Below, piece by piece: positions 10,610-22,157 of a stretch of DNA of 41,828 nt (position 1 is the stretch's first letter; each line of letters opens with the position of its first letter). The stretch is from Welwitschia mirabilis (Eukaryota; Gnetophyta; Gnetopsida; Welwitschiales), in contig JBOZIK010000001.1 in assembly GCA_051453625.1 (NCBI GenBank), positions 218,054,533 through 218,096,360 of the forward strand. Direction: 5' to 3'. Below the pieces are notes generated by a model. That model saw only the letters and a list, made by a program, of their open reading frames with translations, was not told where the DNA came from and made no database searches. The position numbers and the translations under genes were made by a program.

Positions 10610-11324
10610 GTTTTCTTCTAATAGAATTAAGAATTTTTTTTTTAAAGAAACTAGTGCTACATTACTAGCGAGCATTTATAACTCTAATGTATTTGATTAT
10701 GTCATAAATAGATCATTAAAGCTACATTGCCAGTGAGCATTCATGGCTTTGACATAATTAACTAAACTCAATAATTTGATTAAAATAAAATGGGATTTAC
10801 AATAAAAGATGTTATATTTTCTTTTAATTATACTTCTTATATTCATCATTTTTTTATGCACATAAGAGGGATCAATGGCTTATTATCCTAATTAAGAAAT
10901 ATCTTATTCCCATGAAAATGCTTATCAATGAAAGGTATAGTATAAAGCTAGATTCCATCTTTTTCATCTAAATTTGCTAAAATCAGAGATCTTAAGTAAA
11001 CCTAACTTTAACAATCATACTCAAAATGAGCATAACGTTTTCTCAAAAACCATAAGTGCACCTATTNNNNNNNNNNNNNNNNNNNNNNNNNNNNTCATTT
11101 ATTATTGGTCTATTTATTAATATCCATTAGCTAGAGTCTATAAGTCTTATGAATTCATAGGTTGATGGAAGAGGTGAAAGTGTTTGAGATAACGACCATT
11201 GATTTTAAGTTATTGGTGATTATTATGATTTTTGATAAGAAATACATCATTTGATAGAAACTATTTTATTACATAGAGACATTGAATTGTAAAATAAAAC
11301 TAGCTCTTCTTCCCAAAATATTTT
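10610..11324 (-). repeat. Tandem duplication, left unit (integrase tail plus 3' region)
   Basis: This stretch repeats 11,437-12,180 with an offset near 825 bp. Shared landmarks include ttttatgcacata(a/g)gaggg (10,854 and 11,677), the integrase C-terminal motif KINGRYLKHF / KVNDYYLKHF on the minus strand (near 11,190 and 12,015), and gagaaatacatca-type ends. The unit therefore carries the end of integrase and the following non-coding part. It is interrupted by 28 N at 11,067-11,094 and ends at a 100-N gap (11,325-11,424). Confidence 0.75.
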
Positions 11325-11424
11325 NNNNNNNNNNNNNNNNNNNNNNNNNNNNNNNNNNNNNNNNNNNNNNNNNNNNNNNNNNNNNNNNNNNNNNNNNNNN
11401 NNNNNNNNNNNNNNNNNNNNNNNN
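11325..11424. other. Assembly gap (100 N)
   Basis: Exactly 100 N, the usual placeholder for unknown size. It lies between the two units of the 825-bp duplication, so copy number here is uncertain. Confidence 0.99.
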
Positions 11425-11436
11425 AGTATTACAAAA

Positions 11437-12180
11437 TTTTCCTCCAATAAAATTAAGCATGCTATTCTTAAAGAAATTAGTATTGCATGACCAATGGACA
11501 TCTATAGAATTGATGCAATTAATCATGTTATAAGTAGATCATTAGAGCTACATTATCGACAAGGATATATAGCCTCAATGTAGTTAACTAAACCTAATAA
11601 ATTGATAAAATATAAAAATGTGATTTTAAGGTATTATATTTTATTTTGATTCTACTTCTTATTTTCATTTTTTTTTTATGCACATAGGAGGGGTGATTAG
11701 ATTATTAGCTTAATTAAGAATTATATTATTTCCATAAAATGCTTGAAAGCATAAACTATAACATGAAATGAATTCCACCTTTTTATTTGTATTTTACAAA
11801 CTTAGAAATCTTAAATAAATATAATGTTGACAAACTAACTTAAATTAAGCATAACATTTCTCGTAAAAATCATAAGTATAGTTGATTATAACTAATATTT
11901 GAAATAATAACAAGATAACTTATTATTACTCTATTTACTAAATGCCATTAACTAGGGTTTATAAGTCTTAAAAATTCATAGATAGACAAGAGGGGTAAAG
12001 GAAAGTGTTTGAGGTAATAATCATTAACTTTGAATACTTGGTTGTTTTTGGGATTTCCAATGAGAAATACAATATTTAATAACACATTTTTTTTATATAA
12101 GGATCTTTCTACTTAGAAACTAGTTTACTAGGAAATAAATACAACATTAAATTAGAAAGGAAGACTAGTTATTCCTTGTA
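11437..12180 (-). repeat. Tandem duplication, right unit
   Basis: Second unit of the roughly 825-bp duplication; its right part is continuous with the integrase at 12,060-13,080. Blocks tccaataaaattaagcat, tagatcattagagctacatt and ttatgcacataggagggg match the left unit with scattered substitutions. Confidence 0.75.
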
Positions 12181-13080
12181 TAATTGTTTTTTAAGAATGT
12201 TTTGATCATACAATGTTTTAATCCTTTTCTTATTAGTATTTACATTTTCATAAGCATTATTTTTTATCTTATCTAGTTCATGAGTTAGATAGCTTTTTTT
12301 TTTCTTACTACTATAAGATCTAAATTCATATTCTTGATTATCAAATATGATCTACATTCAAGTTTAATAGGTATATGAAAAGCCTTTGCATAGATCATCT
12401 TGAATGGAGACATTTCTAATAGCATTTTATAAGATATCCTATAAGCCCACAAAATGTAATCTAGCTTATAAGATAAATCTTTCCTAGTTGAGATTACTAC
12501 TTTTTGCAATATGTATTTTATTTTTCTATTAGTAACCTTAACTTTTCCATTGATTTGAGGCTTATAAGGGGTTACTACTCTATGAGTAACCTCATACTTG
12601 ATGAGAAGATGGTTGAAGATTCTACTGCAAAAATGAGTACGACAATCATTCATAAAGACCCTAGGATAATAAAAATCTAGTCAAATTTTTTTGTTTAAAG
12701 AACTTTACTACTATTTATGCATTGTTAGTTTTACCAATGCATGCTTCTACTTACTTAATGATGTATTCAATACAAACAAGGATATATTGACATACATTCA
12801 AGGAAGGATATGGGCCTTGAAAGTTAATACCCAACATATCAAAAGGTTTGATAATAGAATGGGATTTAAAGGTATCATATATTTTTAAGTAAGGCTATCA
12901 AGTTTTTGATAATTTTCACTTTTTTTGCAATAGATATATGGATTCTTGAACATAAATGATAAAAAAAAAAGAAACCAAATTGAAGATATTTAGTGGTAGT
13001 TTTATTAAAAGAGTAATGGCCATAATAAGCTTCAGAATGACAAAGTTTAAGGATATCATGAATTTATGATTGGAGGATTA
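12060..13080 (-). pseudogene. Athila-type Ty3/gypsy integrase
   Basis: Minus-strand motifs in order. The zinc-binding part reads ILKLCHSEAYYGHYSFNKTT and KYLQFGF (HHCC domain, about 13,070-12,950). The core reads FDMLGINFQGPYPSL, YILVCIEYIIK*VEA, then a clean 122-codon stretch (12,653-12,285) with NDCRTHFCSRIFNHLLIKYE, VTHRVVTPYKPQINGKVKVT and LDYILWAYR. The C-terminus reads YENVNTNKKRIKTLYDQNIL and FKVNDYYLKHF. These match the Athila integrase scheme (DFMGPFP, SDRGTHFCN, TPYHPQTSGQ.EVSNRE, LWAYRTA, FKVNGQRLK). The first catalytic Asp is Asn (GINF), the second aligned position has also diverged (NDCRTHF for SDRGTHF), and the core Glu is Lys (GKVKVTNR for GQVEVSNR). Frameshifts break it before 12,653. 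Confidence 0.88.
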
Positions 13081-13449
13081 ATCTATGAATGACTTCATCT
13101 AGACAATATTTAAATAAGTGATGACTATTCTAAAAGAAATTTTTAACTTGACTTAATAATTTATTTCTACCATTGGAGATCCAATAAGAGGAAATAGTCT
13201 TAGAAACTAAGTAATTTGCAATGCTAGCAAGTCAAGGTATTTTTGTAATGGAGAAATGGTACTCATCAGAAAAAGTATCATGAATGGAAGCAATTTATAT
13301 GATTTATTCCATTCTATGCATGAAAATTGGTTAGCTATGAAATTTCCAAAAATGTTTTTAATCCTTGATTTCGAAGTTAAATTTACATAAGAGTAAGATT
13401 CATCTAATTAATCTAGGCTTAGAGAATTTTTGAATAAATACATATTTAA

Positions 13450-13800
13450 GGATTGAATGATCTATTTAGATAATTACTTTAGAAACAAGAAGATACTAGT
13501 TAAATTTTTAATGTAAAGACCATTATGAGAAGCCTTTTTTAGTGAAAATATAATTTAGTTAAGAGTTAATTTTTTAATCACATAGTAAATTATAGTTAGT
13601 TTTTTATCTACTTTTTATCCTAACATATGACCAACTACATAATTACTAACATCACACATAAAAGTGTAACTCCAAATTAGGTGCTTTGATCATAGGTGTA
13701 GTGGTTAGGTTTTCTTTGAGATCATCAAAAACTCGCTGATACTTATAGGTCCTATTAAAAGAGGCATGTTTGCTCATGAGGCTAAAAGAGGTTTGGAAAT
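13450..13800 (-). pseudogene. Athila-type RNase H remnant
   Basis: Minus strand reads RTYKYQRVFDDLKENLTTTP, MIKAPNLELHFYV, and in a shifted frame CDVSNYVVGHMLG*KVDKK. This equals AFDDLKEKLTTTPI..APNWELPFELMCDASN.ALGAVLGQ, the RT-RNase H junction of Athila/Tat elements. It lies between RT and integrase in the expected order. Several stops and indels. Confidence 0.75.
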
Positions 13801-13929
13801 TTTACTAAAGTCTTTAATAAAACTTCTATAATGACCTATGTATCCTAAGAAATATTTAATGTCTTTTTGCTTTTATGGGATATGTAAGTGGATAATTAAG
13901 AAGATGTTTATAGGATGGACTTGAATTAC

Positions 13930-14624
13930 TTATAATGAAATAATGTATCCTAAAAATATACCTTTGCTAACCATAAAGTGGCATTTCTTCCAGTTTAAAA
14001 TCAAGTATGTTTCTATTCATGAAATGANNNNNNNNNNACAAGTTTTGAATTATGAAGATAATGGTCAAAAGAGAACTCATAAATGGAGAAGTTATCCATG
14101 AAATTTTCTATGCATGAATCTAATAAATAAGAAAAATTTCAAGCATATGTTGTTGAAATGTGATAGAGGCATTACATAGACCGAATGAAATTTCTTTATA
14201 AGTAAATGTTCCATAAGAGCAGATAGATGTGGTTTTATCCTCATCCTTAAAAGTGATTTCTATCTAATTATACTTTAAATATTCATATAGGAAATATTAC
14301 AAAGGGTATTTGATAATTTTCTCTAGGATCTAATCAGAGAATGTAATAGGAAAGTGGTCTTTTCTTAATACAGTGTTAATTTCTAGTAATTGATGCACAT
14401 TCTTTATTTTATTATGAGATTAGTGGAGATAAGTTTATTATGCTCATTTAGAATCAAGGAAATTCTAGCCTTTTTAACTACTATTTTAATTGGACTTATC
14501 CACTTACTATCAGAGATTGGATAAATCGTTCCATTATCTAAAAGTTTAATTATCTTATTTTTCACTACTTTCTTTAAAGATAGGTTAATTTTATATCTAT
14601 CCTTAATGAAAATTTTGATATTTT
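13930..14624 (-). pseudogene. Athila-type reverse transcriptase, interrupted
   Basis: Reading down the minus strand: KVVKNKIIKLLDNGTIYPIS, DSKWISPIKIVVKKA (open 14,646-14,404), then SYGTFTYKEISFGLCNASIT, FQQHMLEIF, CIENFMDNFSIYEFSFDHYL, and ETYLILNWKKCHFMVSKGIF with LGYIIS. These are the ordered RT blocks of Athila elements. The active site FMDD is FMDN, with the Asn codon at plus 14,091-14,093, a single G-to-A change. The upstream end is cut at 14,625 by an LTR of the chromovirus family. A 10-N gap sits at 14,028-14,037. Confidence 0.88.
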
Positions 14625-14770
14625 TATAATGTTTCAAATTCATCAATTGTATGATTAAGTGTGCTAAGCACTAATTAAACATAGTTAACATAGATGTGAA
14701 TGGATGTAACCCAAATATGAAAACATGTGTCCCTTCATTATGTAATATAAGCCTATGGCATTAGGTGGGG
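14625..14770 (+). repeat. Partial chromovirus-family LTR inserted in the Athila RT
   Basis: tataatgtttcaaattcatc and the next roughly 145 bp match the first third of the LTRs at 20,420 and 29,171, including cattatgtaatataagcctatg and attaggtgggg. The start falls inside the Athila RT. A 100-N gap follows at 14,771 and the rest of the LTR is not seen, so solo LTR or full element cannot be decided. Confidence 0.85.
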
Positions 14771-14870
14771 NNNNNNNNNNNNNNNNNNNNNNNNNNNNNN
14801 NNNNNNNNNNNNNNNNNNNNNNNNNNNNNNNNNNNNNNNNNNNNNNNNNNNNNNNNNNNNNNNNNNNNNN
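14771..14870. other. Assembly gap (100 N)
   Basis: Placeholder gap between a chromovirus LTR fragment and LINE sequence; the amount of missing DNA is unknown. Confidence 0.99.
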
Positions 14871-17570
14871 ACTCTCTAGATAACATCATGGAGGACCTAA
14901 TTAGATCTTCAGCCCTCTTAAGAAGCTAAAAAATATTTCTAATCTTTCTACTATTGATCTTTTTATTGTGTGTATTAATAAATACAATTACAAAGATCTT
15001 CCTTTGCATGGTGATTTTGATACTTGAAGTAAACTTAGAGAAGAAGTAAATCTTATTATGTATAGAATTGACATATGTTTGGTCAAAAAATTAAATAAGC
15101 ATTTCTTTCTTAAAGTAAAAGCTAGATTTTTTTTTTGATCATGAGCCTATAGTCCTAACTATGAACTTCTCTCTTCTAATTTAATCACTCTTGGTTAAAA
15201 GACCCAAACTTCATTGACTTCATCAAGCATACTTGAAATAGTTTAGTGAAAGATACCTCTACTTACATATTGTTTTAAAAGCTTAAAATGTTAAGGCATG
15301 AGTTAATCATTGGAAGAAACATTAAATGATTCTTGTTAAAAATGTTTAAGAATCAATTATTAAAAGAGCTTACTATTATCCAAAATCACAATGAAACTAT
15401 TAATGTAAAATGTCACAAAAAGCATCTTATTTCTCAAATTCATAATATATATTCAAAGGAAGAAATTTATTGGAAGCAAAGATCTAAAATTTAGTGGTTT
15501 AAAGAATGGGATCATAATAAAATGTTTTTCTTCCAAATAAAAAATAAACATAGATAAAAGAATAGTATATAGTAGAGTATGTTTGTAACACACTTTAAGA
15601 CCAATGCACAGATTACTAGTTCTTTTATTAATTATTTTTAGAACCTTTTTATAGAAAATCCAATGGTTTTAAGAAGTATCCTAGTTGTCCCTCTCATCAC
15701 TGAAGAGAAGTAATGCTACTTGAACCAAAGAGTTACATAAAATAAAATAAAAAATACTATTAACTTAATGAAAAAGAATAGGATGCAAGTCCTAATGTAT
15801 TCACCATAGAATTAATATCAAATTAGATGTGTGTGATGTATTTTAAAAAACTTATAGAAAATGTGCCTTATAAAAATCATTTAAGAATACTCTTATCACC
15901 CTCATTCCTAAAATAAAAGATGAAAAAAGTCCTCATCAATATAAGCTAACTAGTATTGGCAACGTCTTTTACAAGATTTGTATAAGATTATTGCATATAG
16001 GCATAAATATATCCTTTTAGACATGGTTTTCTCTTTACAATCTAATTTTGTTTCAGATAGAGTCATCCATGACAAAATCATTCTTGCTAATGTAATTCTC
16101 CATTTACCCATGAAAAAAATAAACTTACAATGTCTCTTAAGCTTGATATAGCCAAATCATTTGACATAGTTCAATGGAAGATAGTGGGTTATATGTTATA
16201 GGAGCATGGTCTACTTATGCCTCTTAGGTATCTCATTCTCTTTTGCACTTTAATGTTAAGCTTTTTTGTTATGATCATTGAAGAAAGATAAAACTATTTT
16301 CAGGGTAGTAGTAGCCTCTATTAAGATGATCATCTCTCTCCTATCATCTCTATTCTTATGATGAATTCCTTAGCTAGGTGTTTCTTTTAGAATTAAATTT
16401 TATCTATAGAATTAGTCCCATCATATTCCATTCCTTATTTTGCAAATGATACTCTTTTATATTTGGACTCTAGCCTTCCTATGGCCTAATAAGATTGTAA
16501 CTTCTTGAATGAGTTTTACAATTTCTTACTCCTTGTAATAAATTGACATAAATCTAAGCCTTTTATTTTTAACATTCCTCAAAAAAGAAAGGCAGATATC
16601 TTAGAGCTTTTTTAATGTCTGCAAGTAGGATTTTCTAATTCTTATCTTAGGCTTCCTTTTTAATTTTGATCAGATTGCTAATACCATTTGGCCTTCCTTG
16701 ATAAGGAAAATTATAGCTCAAGTGACTAGATAAGACATTAAATTCTTACAATGTGCAGGGAAAATCCTCTTTGCCAAGTCTTATTTGGTAAGCATGATCA
16801 TATATCCTACCATTTACTTCCCTATATCCAATAAGTTTGCTAGCTTGATTGATAATATTATTAGAGATTTCATTTAGTTGGATAGTAAGTCCCATAAGAG
16901 ATCATATCTTATAAACTTTGAGTAGATAACTATGCCAAAAAAGAAAAAAAAAAGTGGCCTTGGAGTTATAAAAATGATAGACATGAGCAAATGCATCCTT
17001 GTAAAACACTATTATAGGTTCTTCTTAGATAATAGTATTCTTTGAATAAATTTGTTTTAAGAATATTATGGAGATAAAGAAAGGCACTTCCTTTTTTGAA
17101 GATATATGATTCACTCTACTAGAGAGGTTTGACCTCAAGTTCTTGAAAATCAAACTCTTCCTATTTAGAATGGTAAAATAAACATAAAAAATCTATCATC
17201 ATTTGCTTGATTATGATTATCGATGGAAAAAATTATAAAAACTAGATATTATTGAAAAAATTAAGATGTTTTGGTGGTATATGTTAAAGGATTACATTTC
17301 TATAATAGATAAGCTAATCCAAAGGAATTTAAGAGTTCATCAAGATTATGCTATGTGCCATGAAGAAAATGAATCTTAGAATTACCTATTCATTTAATGA
17401 TTTATTGCAAAAAATCCTTGGAGAAGCTTAAATATAATTCCCCCTCCTCATATTAGCTTGAATACTTTGAATTATTTTAGAAAAAATGACTTCATGATCA
17501 TTGGTGCATGGCTTCTATGGAAACATACATGTAACATCATTTTTCAGTAGGATAAAATCTCTCTCTTAAA
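14871..17570 (+). mobile_element. LINE (L1-like) ORF2 remnant
   Basis: A non-LTR retrotransposon ORF2 in sense orientation. The endonuclease end (about 15,010-15,150) shows DT*SKLREEVNLIMYRIDICL then DHEPIVLT, equal to FTWSN.R...SRIDRFLV...SDH.PI. A linker at about 15,460-15,530 reads EEIYWKQRSKI*WFKEWDHN and KMFFFQ, matching EESFWRQKSRI.WLKEGD.NTKFFH. RT and a C-terminal part follow, ending near LIGAWLLWKHTCNIIF (about 17,500). No poly-A tail or target duplication was seen, and the 5' end is lost in the gap. Stops and frameshifts throughout. Confidence 0.87.
15840..16620 (+). pseudogene. LINE reverse transcriptase domain
   Basis: RT blocks in order: NTLITLIPKIKDEKSPHQYK with LTSIGNVFYKI (about 15,888-15,980), QSNFVSDRVIHDKIILANV, MSLKLDIAKSFDIVQWKI (motif A, Asp present), HLSPIISILMMNSLA (from the DPLSP block), and PYFANDTLLYLDSS. 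The catalytic FADD is FAND, with Asn codon 16,445-16,447, a G-to-A loss. Downstream FLNEFYNFLLLVIN*HKSK matches the block after the active site. It would copy LINE RNA at nicked target DNA if intact. Confidence 0.85.
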
Positions 17571-17699
17571 GATGAAATTTAAAATCATTAAGCAGATTGG
17601 AGAGATAGATCAAATTCATGTCTACAAAAACTGTGATAATCCAAACCTTATGTATAGAACTGAGTTCGATTTACAAGACACTGCATAGTAGAGAGCATT

Positions 17700-18350
17700 T
17701 AAACTGAGCTAAAGTGGAGTGTTGAAATTGTGCTAGAGCATCAGTTATGACTTAAACATGCCAAAGACATGGAAAAAGCTTTAATAATAGAGCTATCCAA
17801 GCATGATGCACTACTAAATCATGAGAAAATTTGGGAGGCCTTAAAAATTGTAATATGGGACTCTTATGTTTTAGGACTCAGAGGTTATGATCCTAATCTT
17901 TCAAAATAATTCTTTAGAAACTAAAATGATTGATCTACCTATATAGGAAAAACTGTCATTTACATTGATATAAATTCCATTAATGATGCCATTTGCATAA
18001 GACCTTAAGGTATTAAGCTAAAAATAGGTGCCCCTAAAGTATCCATAGTTTCTCATTTTGAAAGATTGATAGGGAAAGCTTTGTGAAAGAGACAAGAAAG
18101 CTATAGAAAAAAAGATCTTACAAGGCCCTTTAATGCTTGAACTAATTTGTTAATGAAGTATTTTATCTTGAAAGACCACTTTGACAAGATTAATGAGTTT
18201 CACTTTTACTTCTTAGCTGCCATAATGGGGGAATTTCAGATAGATCTTCCTTTTTTTCTCTTTGATTTTCTCCATTATTCTTTCCAAAGTTGTAAGGTAA
18301 GACATGAAGGATTGATTTGGCTTTGATACTAGAGAGAAATGTATATTGAT
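17700..18350 (+). pseudogene. Unidentified ORF relic, possibly retroelement-associated
   Basis: A mostly readable plus-strand stretch includes HAKDMEKALIIELSKHDALL with NHEKIWEALKIVIWDSYVLG, IGAPKVSIVSHFERLIGKAL, then NLLMKYFILKDHFDKINEFH with FYFLAAIMGEFQIDLP. The latter resembles the region LI...LPR...R..D.....LF.M..L....INLP found in the ORF that accompanies many plant Athila/Tat retrotransposons (Pfam Transposase_32-like). The likeness is a visual impression only. It sits just after the LINE remnant; a captured cellular exon is an alternative. Confidence 0.28.
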
Positions 18351-18599
18351 GTAGGTATTATAGGGTGATAAGGAATTCCAAGGGGACTATACTATTATGG
18401 AAACAAGTACACTAATGACTCACCGGAACTAAAACAAATACAATAGCAATAGCAAGAAGAATAGGTAGTGAAAAGGGAGAAGTAGTAAGAACAAGAAGAT
18501 GTTTAAGAAGAGAAAATAGATCCCATTGTTATTAGTGCTCTTACCCAAATCCGCCCTTCCAATTATGCTGTTAACAAATACTATTTTATATAAACCCTT

Positions 18600-20414
18600 T
18601 AGGATATGCTAGTCTTGGAGCTTTGATTATTAGAGGGATTTTTACCATGCTTGGAAAAATAGATTTTAAGCTATGTTGTATCTTTTCTTTCCCTTTATGC
18701 TAGTATAATATATCCATTTATCATTTCTCAAAAAGAGGAAATTATATTAAAGAACTCTTCCATTTAAATGCTAAAATTATAGTAAAATTAGAGGAGTTGT
18801 TATCAAAGTAAGAATGAACAATTATCATCTTTGAATTGAAATAGGGAGATGAAAAAATACTACAAGGAATTAAAAAAATGTAGACTATGTTTAAGTAAAG
18901 TAATTAAAGATAGTGAACATGATTTTTTTAATGTTGTTAAACTTACTTATTAAGAGAAAAATGAAACATAATTGCATATAATTTATTTTATTTACTTCAA
19001 CTGCCTTCACTTTATCTCAATTATTATTTTGAGGCTAAATTGAAATTATTTTAACTACTAACTTTGTTCAACTTCTAGATCCTATGTATCTTTATTGATA
19101 TAATAAAATTATTCCAATTTTCAATTTTCAATGTATCATGATATTAACATATTAATATCATATCGAAATTCTTTTAACTAAAATAGAAAACATATACTAC
19201 AAATTGAATAAGATTCTAAAATTGTAACTAACATTTAGCATTTTCCTTGAGTCACCTCCTAATTCAAAAAAAACCATTGACTCTTAAATAATTATGAAAT
19301 TTTTTAATATTTTTTGATTTTTTTTTGGAGGATAGATATGCTTCTTTGGACTAAAAATATGAGATACAATTAAAATATCTTATGTTAAAAAACTGTTACT
19401 ATCTTTCTATATTTTTATTAATCCTGATAGAAAAACACAAAATTTAAAAATGAAATAAGAATTAAGGATTTGTATAAGAGTTTTTCAATTTTGATACGAC
19501 TATTTCTTTAGAAATATAATTAAAGAATTAAACTATTTTTAACCCTCCTAAAAATATTAATGTATAAGGCAACATATAATAGATAATTGAATAATATCAA
19601 AAAAATAAAGAGAAGATAACTTATAAGAAAAACAAAATAATTTACAATAATTAAGAGGGGAAAAACTTATTTATTCATCTACATATAATTCTCAAATTTT
19701 AATTTTTGGTTTGTAGTACATTAGATGAATATCTATAATAAATCCTAGGAAACAAAAATACTCTATAGTTAGAGAGGATAGAGTTATAATTTAGAGAACT
19801 ATTGTGAGTAGTACATTTATACTTAAATTTTCATATATTTAATCTATAAACTTTAGTAAATTAATATATTTTTAAAACTATAAATACCATATTTATAATT
19901 AAACTATTGTGTATCATATTTTATCTACTAACTTCTTAAATTATTATTAAGAAAGAATAACTTTTGTATTATTTTATTTATAGGTAATCTTAAGCTATAT
20001 AAACTTTATTATATCTTAATAAGAAAAAAGGACTAGTGCCATCATTTGAACTACAAGAATATTAGAGTTCTATTGAAAAGTAGATTTCATGTAGAAAAGA
20101 AAGATAAAATAGAATAAGTTAACATATTCACTTTATATCCTAATGCCAAACTAGTTTACAAAGAGTAAGGATGACATATTTTTATCCAAACACCTAAGGA
20201 GATTTGTTGTGATCCATCTATTAATAATAAGAGTGAACGAATGGATATCTTTAATCCTAAGAAGAGCTATAAAAGCATAACCTACCTTAATGGGTAAACA
20301 TCCTTTATATTTCATTTATCACTTGATTGATCTCAAGTTTGGACTCAACCATCATTGAAGCATTATTTTTAATTATCCATTATAAGTTTACCATTAAGAT
20401 CTAAAATTCTAAGG
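18600..20414. other. AT-rich stretch with no recognisable feature
   Basis: Stops in all frames, long A/T runs, no conserved protein motif and no clear repeat. It forms the left flank of the complete chromovirus. Confidence 0.5.
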
Positions 20415-20419
20415 GCTAT
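20415..20419. repeat. Target site duplication, left copy (GCTAT)
   Basis: GCTAT immediately precedes the 5' LTR and recurs at 29,587-29,591 right after the 3' LTR, the 5-bp duplication expected for gypsy integrase. Confidence 0.85.
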
Positions 20420-20834
20420 TGTAATGTTTCAAATTCATCAATTGTATAATTAAGTATGTTAAGCATTAATTGAGCATAGTTAATAGAGATGTAAATGGGT
20501 ATGACTCAAATATGAAAAGATGTGTTCCTTCATTATGTAACATAAGCCTATGGAATTAGGTGGGAGTGGATATACCAGGTGGATGTAATTGATGACAACC
20601 TCAACTGATTCTCAAGGGTCCCAAAGGGGAACTAAGTTCGTAGTCCACATCTTTACCTATAACCACTAGTCCAAGGCTATTTTCTAATGATAAGGAATGT
20701 AATTTGCTGCTATCAATAATCAAAGCCTTATTCTCTTTAAACTATTCCTTGTTGTTCCTATGAATCTGGACATATTATTTTAAATGTTCCTTTTTATGCA
20801 AAGTAATTTAGAATTAGTAAAATGGGACATTACA
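20420..20834 (+). repeat. 5' LTR of the chromovirus
   Basis: Starts TGTAATGTTTC and ends GGGACATTACA, with inverted termini TGTAATGT/ACATTACA. It matches the 3' LTR at 29,171 along its whole length and the partial LTR at 14,625. Downstream is the primer binding site. Confidence 0.95.
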
Positions 20835-20836
20835 TT

Positions 20837-20848
20837 TGGTATCAAAGT
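20837..20848 (+). other. Primer binding site, tRNA-iMet type
   Basis: tggtatcaaagt lies two bases after the LTR and matches the plant initiator-Met site TGGTATCAGAGC except for two transitions. It fixes the element's direction. Confidence 0.88.
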
Positions 20849-21019
20849 AAACAACAAGTAGTAAACTTCCACTTGAGGAAAACAAGGAAAGATCTCAATT
20901 TATAAATAAAATAATCAAAGGTTGAATAGTACATTAAAAATAAGAATGTGATGATCAAAGTAAATAAGGCACTAGTAGAAATAGGGTGCATGACACCTTG
21001 ATAAGAAAAACTAAACATC
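20849..21019 (+). other. Chromovirus leader before the antisense cargo
   Basis: No gene recognised. Contains GGAGGA...TCCTCC (21,029-21,047 just beyond its end), a small potential hairpin. The exact left border of the foreign cargo cannot be fixed without a cargo-free copy. Confidence 0.35.
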
Positions 21020-21745
21020 ACTACTAAGGAGGAAGAAGATCCTCCATGGAGAAGGTAATAGGGTTGTGATCCTTCATGTCTGGTATGGAAGGCTCCATGC
21101 CATCTAGAACAACTTCCATCCTAGTAGGATATGTAGGAAACACCACAGTACTAATCTCAATTGAAGAAGAAGNNNNNNNNNNTAATAGGATATGGTTGCT
21201 TATAGAGCTCCATGTGAAGCTTACTATAAGAAATCAAAGTCTTCAATAGATGCTTCTTTGAAAGCTCCATTCCATGTTATAGTACATTGATGTCATTAAT
21301 GATAATGGCCAAATAATTTGCATAGGCCCAAATCATCCTCTCACTCTTTGCCAGCCAAGCAGATAAGGGAACTTGACTTTCTTCTATTATAGCTATATGA
21401 GAAGCATTTGCTCATGATTTCTTCTTTGTTAAGCACATGTTCTCCACCTTATTCTCTAGCATTCAGAGGAAATCACTCATGGACTTCTACTCCTTGATCT
21501 TATGATAAGCCATGCAGTATAAGAACTTCATCATATCAAACATATTGTAGAAGTCTCAGAGTGGGATAGGCCATTCACACTTGGGAGAATAATGAGGAGT
21601 GAAATGAGTAGAATGGTTATACTCAAAGTCCCATGATACATCTGTTGCCTTGGATTAATGATGGGTGTAGACGTAGTCTAAGTGAGATGGATGAATAACT
21701 TATATATGCAAGAGGCTAGAAAGGGACTGGTATTCCCCCAACTAA
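21020..21745 (-). pseudogene. C-terminal part of the antisense locus
   Basis: Minus-strand reading with a few stops, mostly TAG/TAA where CAG, CGA or TGG is likely: KATDVSWDFEYNHSTHFTPH with YSPKCEWPIPL, FYNMFDMMKFLYCMAYHKIK, MLENKVENMCLTKKKS, IIEESQVPLSAWLAKSERMI with WAYANYLAIIINDINVL, KKHLLKTLISYSKLHMELYK. Charged and helix-prone segments suggest a coiled-coil-like part. A 10-N gap sits at 21,173-21,182. No domain recognised; continuity with the blocks upstream is inferred from strand, spacing and composition. Confidence 0.45.
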
Positions 21746-21749
21746 TCTG

Positions 21750-22016
21750 TCAACTCCTTAGCCTTGGGGTATAGGTCTCCACCACTAAGAAGAGATAATA
21801 GGTCTGATAAGACACTTGGAACAGTTTATTCACAATGAACTGTGGAGCTATAGGTAGATAGCAAGGAGGCTTAAAAAAAGGGCAAGCAACAAGATGACTC
21901 TGACCTAGAGGCTGAAAATAAGGGGTGGAATAGGACATATCCCCCTGATCCATTAATGTATCAAAATCATTAAGTACCTCTTCCCCTTGAGAATTGAAAG
22001 GGAATAATAAATCCAT
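21750..22016 (-). pseudogene. 88-codon block of the antisense locus
   Basis: An open stretch beginning MDLLFPFNSQGEEVLNDFDT, with PYFQPLGQSHLVACPFFKPP and CYLPIAPQFIVNKLFQVSYQ. It ends TPRLRS then stop, and a frame change continues into the C-terminal block (YTPKAKELTD...). The Met start may not be real: the block lies downstream of the exon ending at 22,083 with only 66 nt between, so it may be the same exon after a frameshift. No family recognised. Confidence 0.45.
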
Positions 22017-22082
22017 GAAGAGGCCAATGGAAGGGATGGAAGAAAAAGTTTTACTTATAGTGATGCACTCCTCTTTTAGTTA

Positions 22083-22157
22083 CTAAAGAAAGAGATTCTT
22101 CAAAGGCCATGGGGTAAAATCCATATCTTCCTTGACCAAAGTCTCTATGCGAGGAAC
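22083..22157 (-). pseudogene. Predicted exon after a 101-nt intron
   Basis: Begins right after TTTTACTTCAG (acceptor at 22,158-22,160) and reads VPRIETLVKEDMDFTPWPLK, then NLFL and TAG. It is in phase with the exon at 22,259-22,396. The terminal TAG could be an eroded CAG preceding GTAACT, i.e. a former donor site. Confidence 0.45.

Noticed and set aside
11247-11533. Three overlapping open frames around 11,300-11,500
   Set aside because: Open only because of 100 N; the underlying sequence is the duplicated integrase tail on the minus strand.
12691-12888. 65-codon plus-strand open frame
   Set aside because: Shadow of the Athila integrase core encoded on the minus strand.
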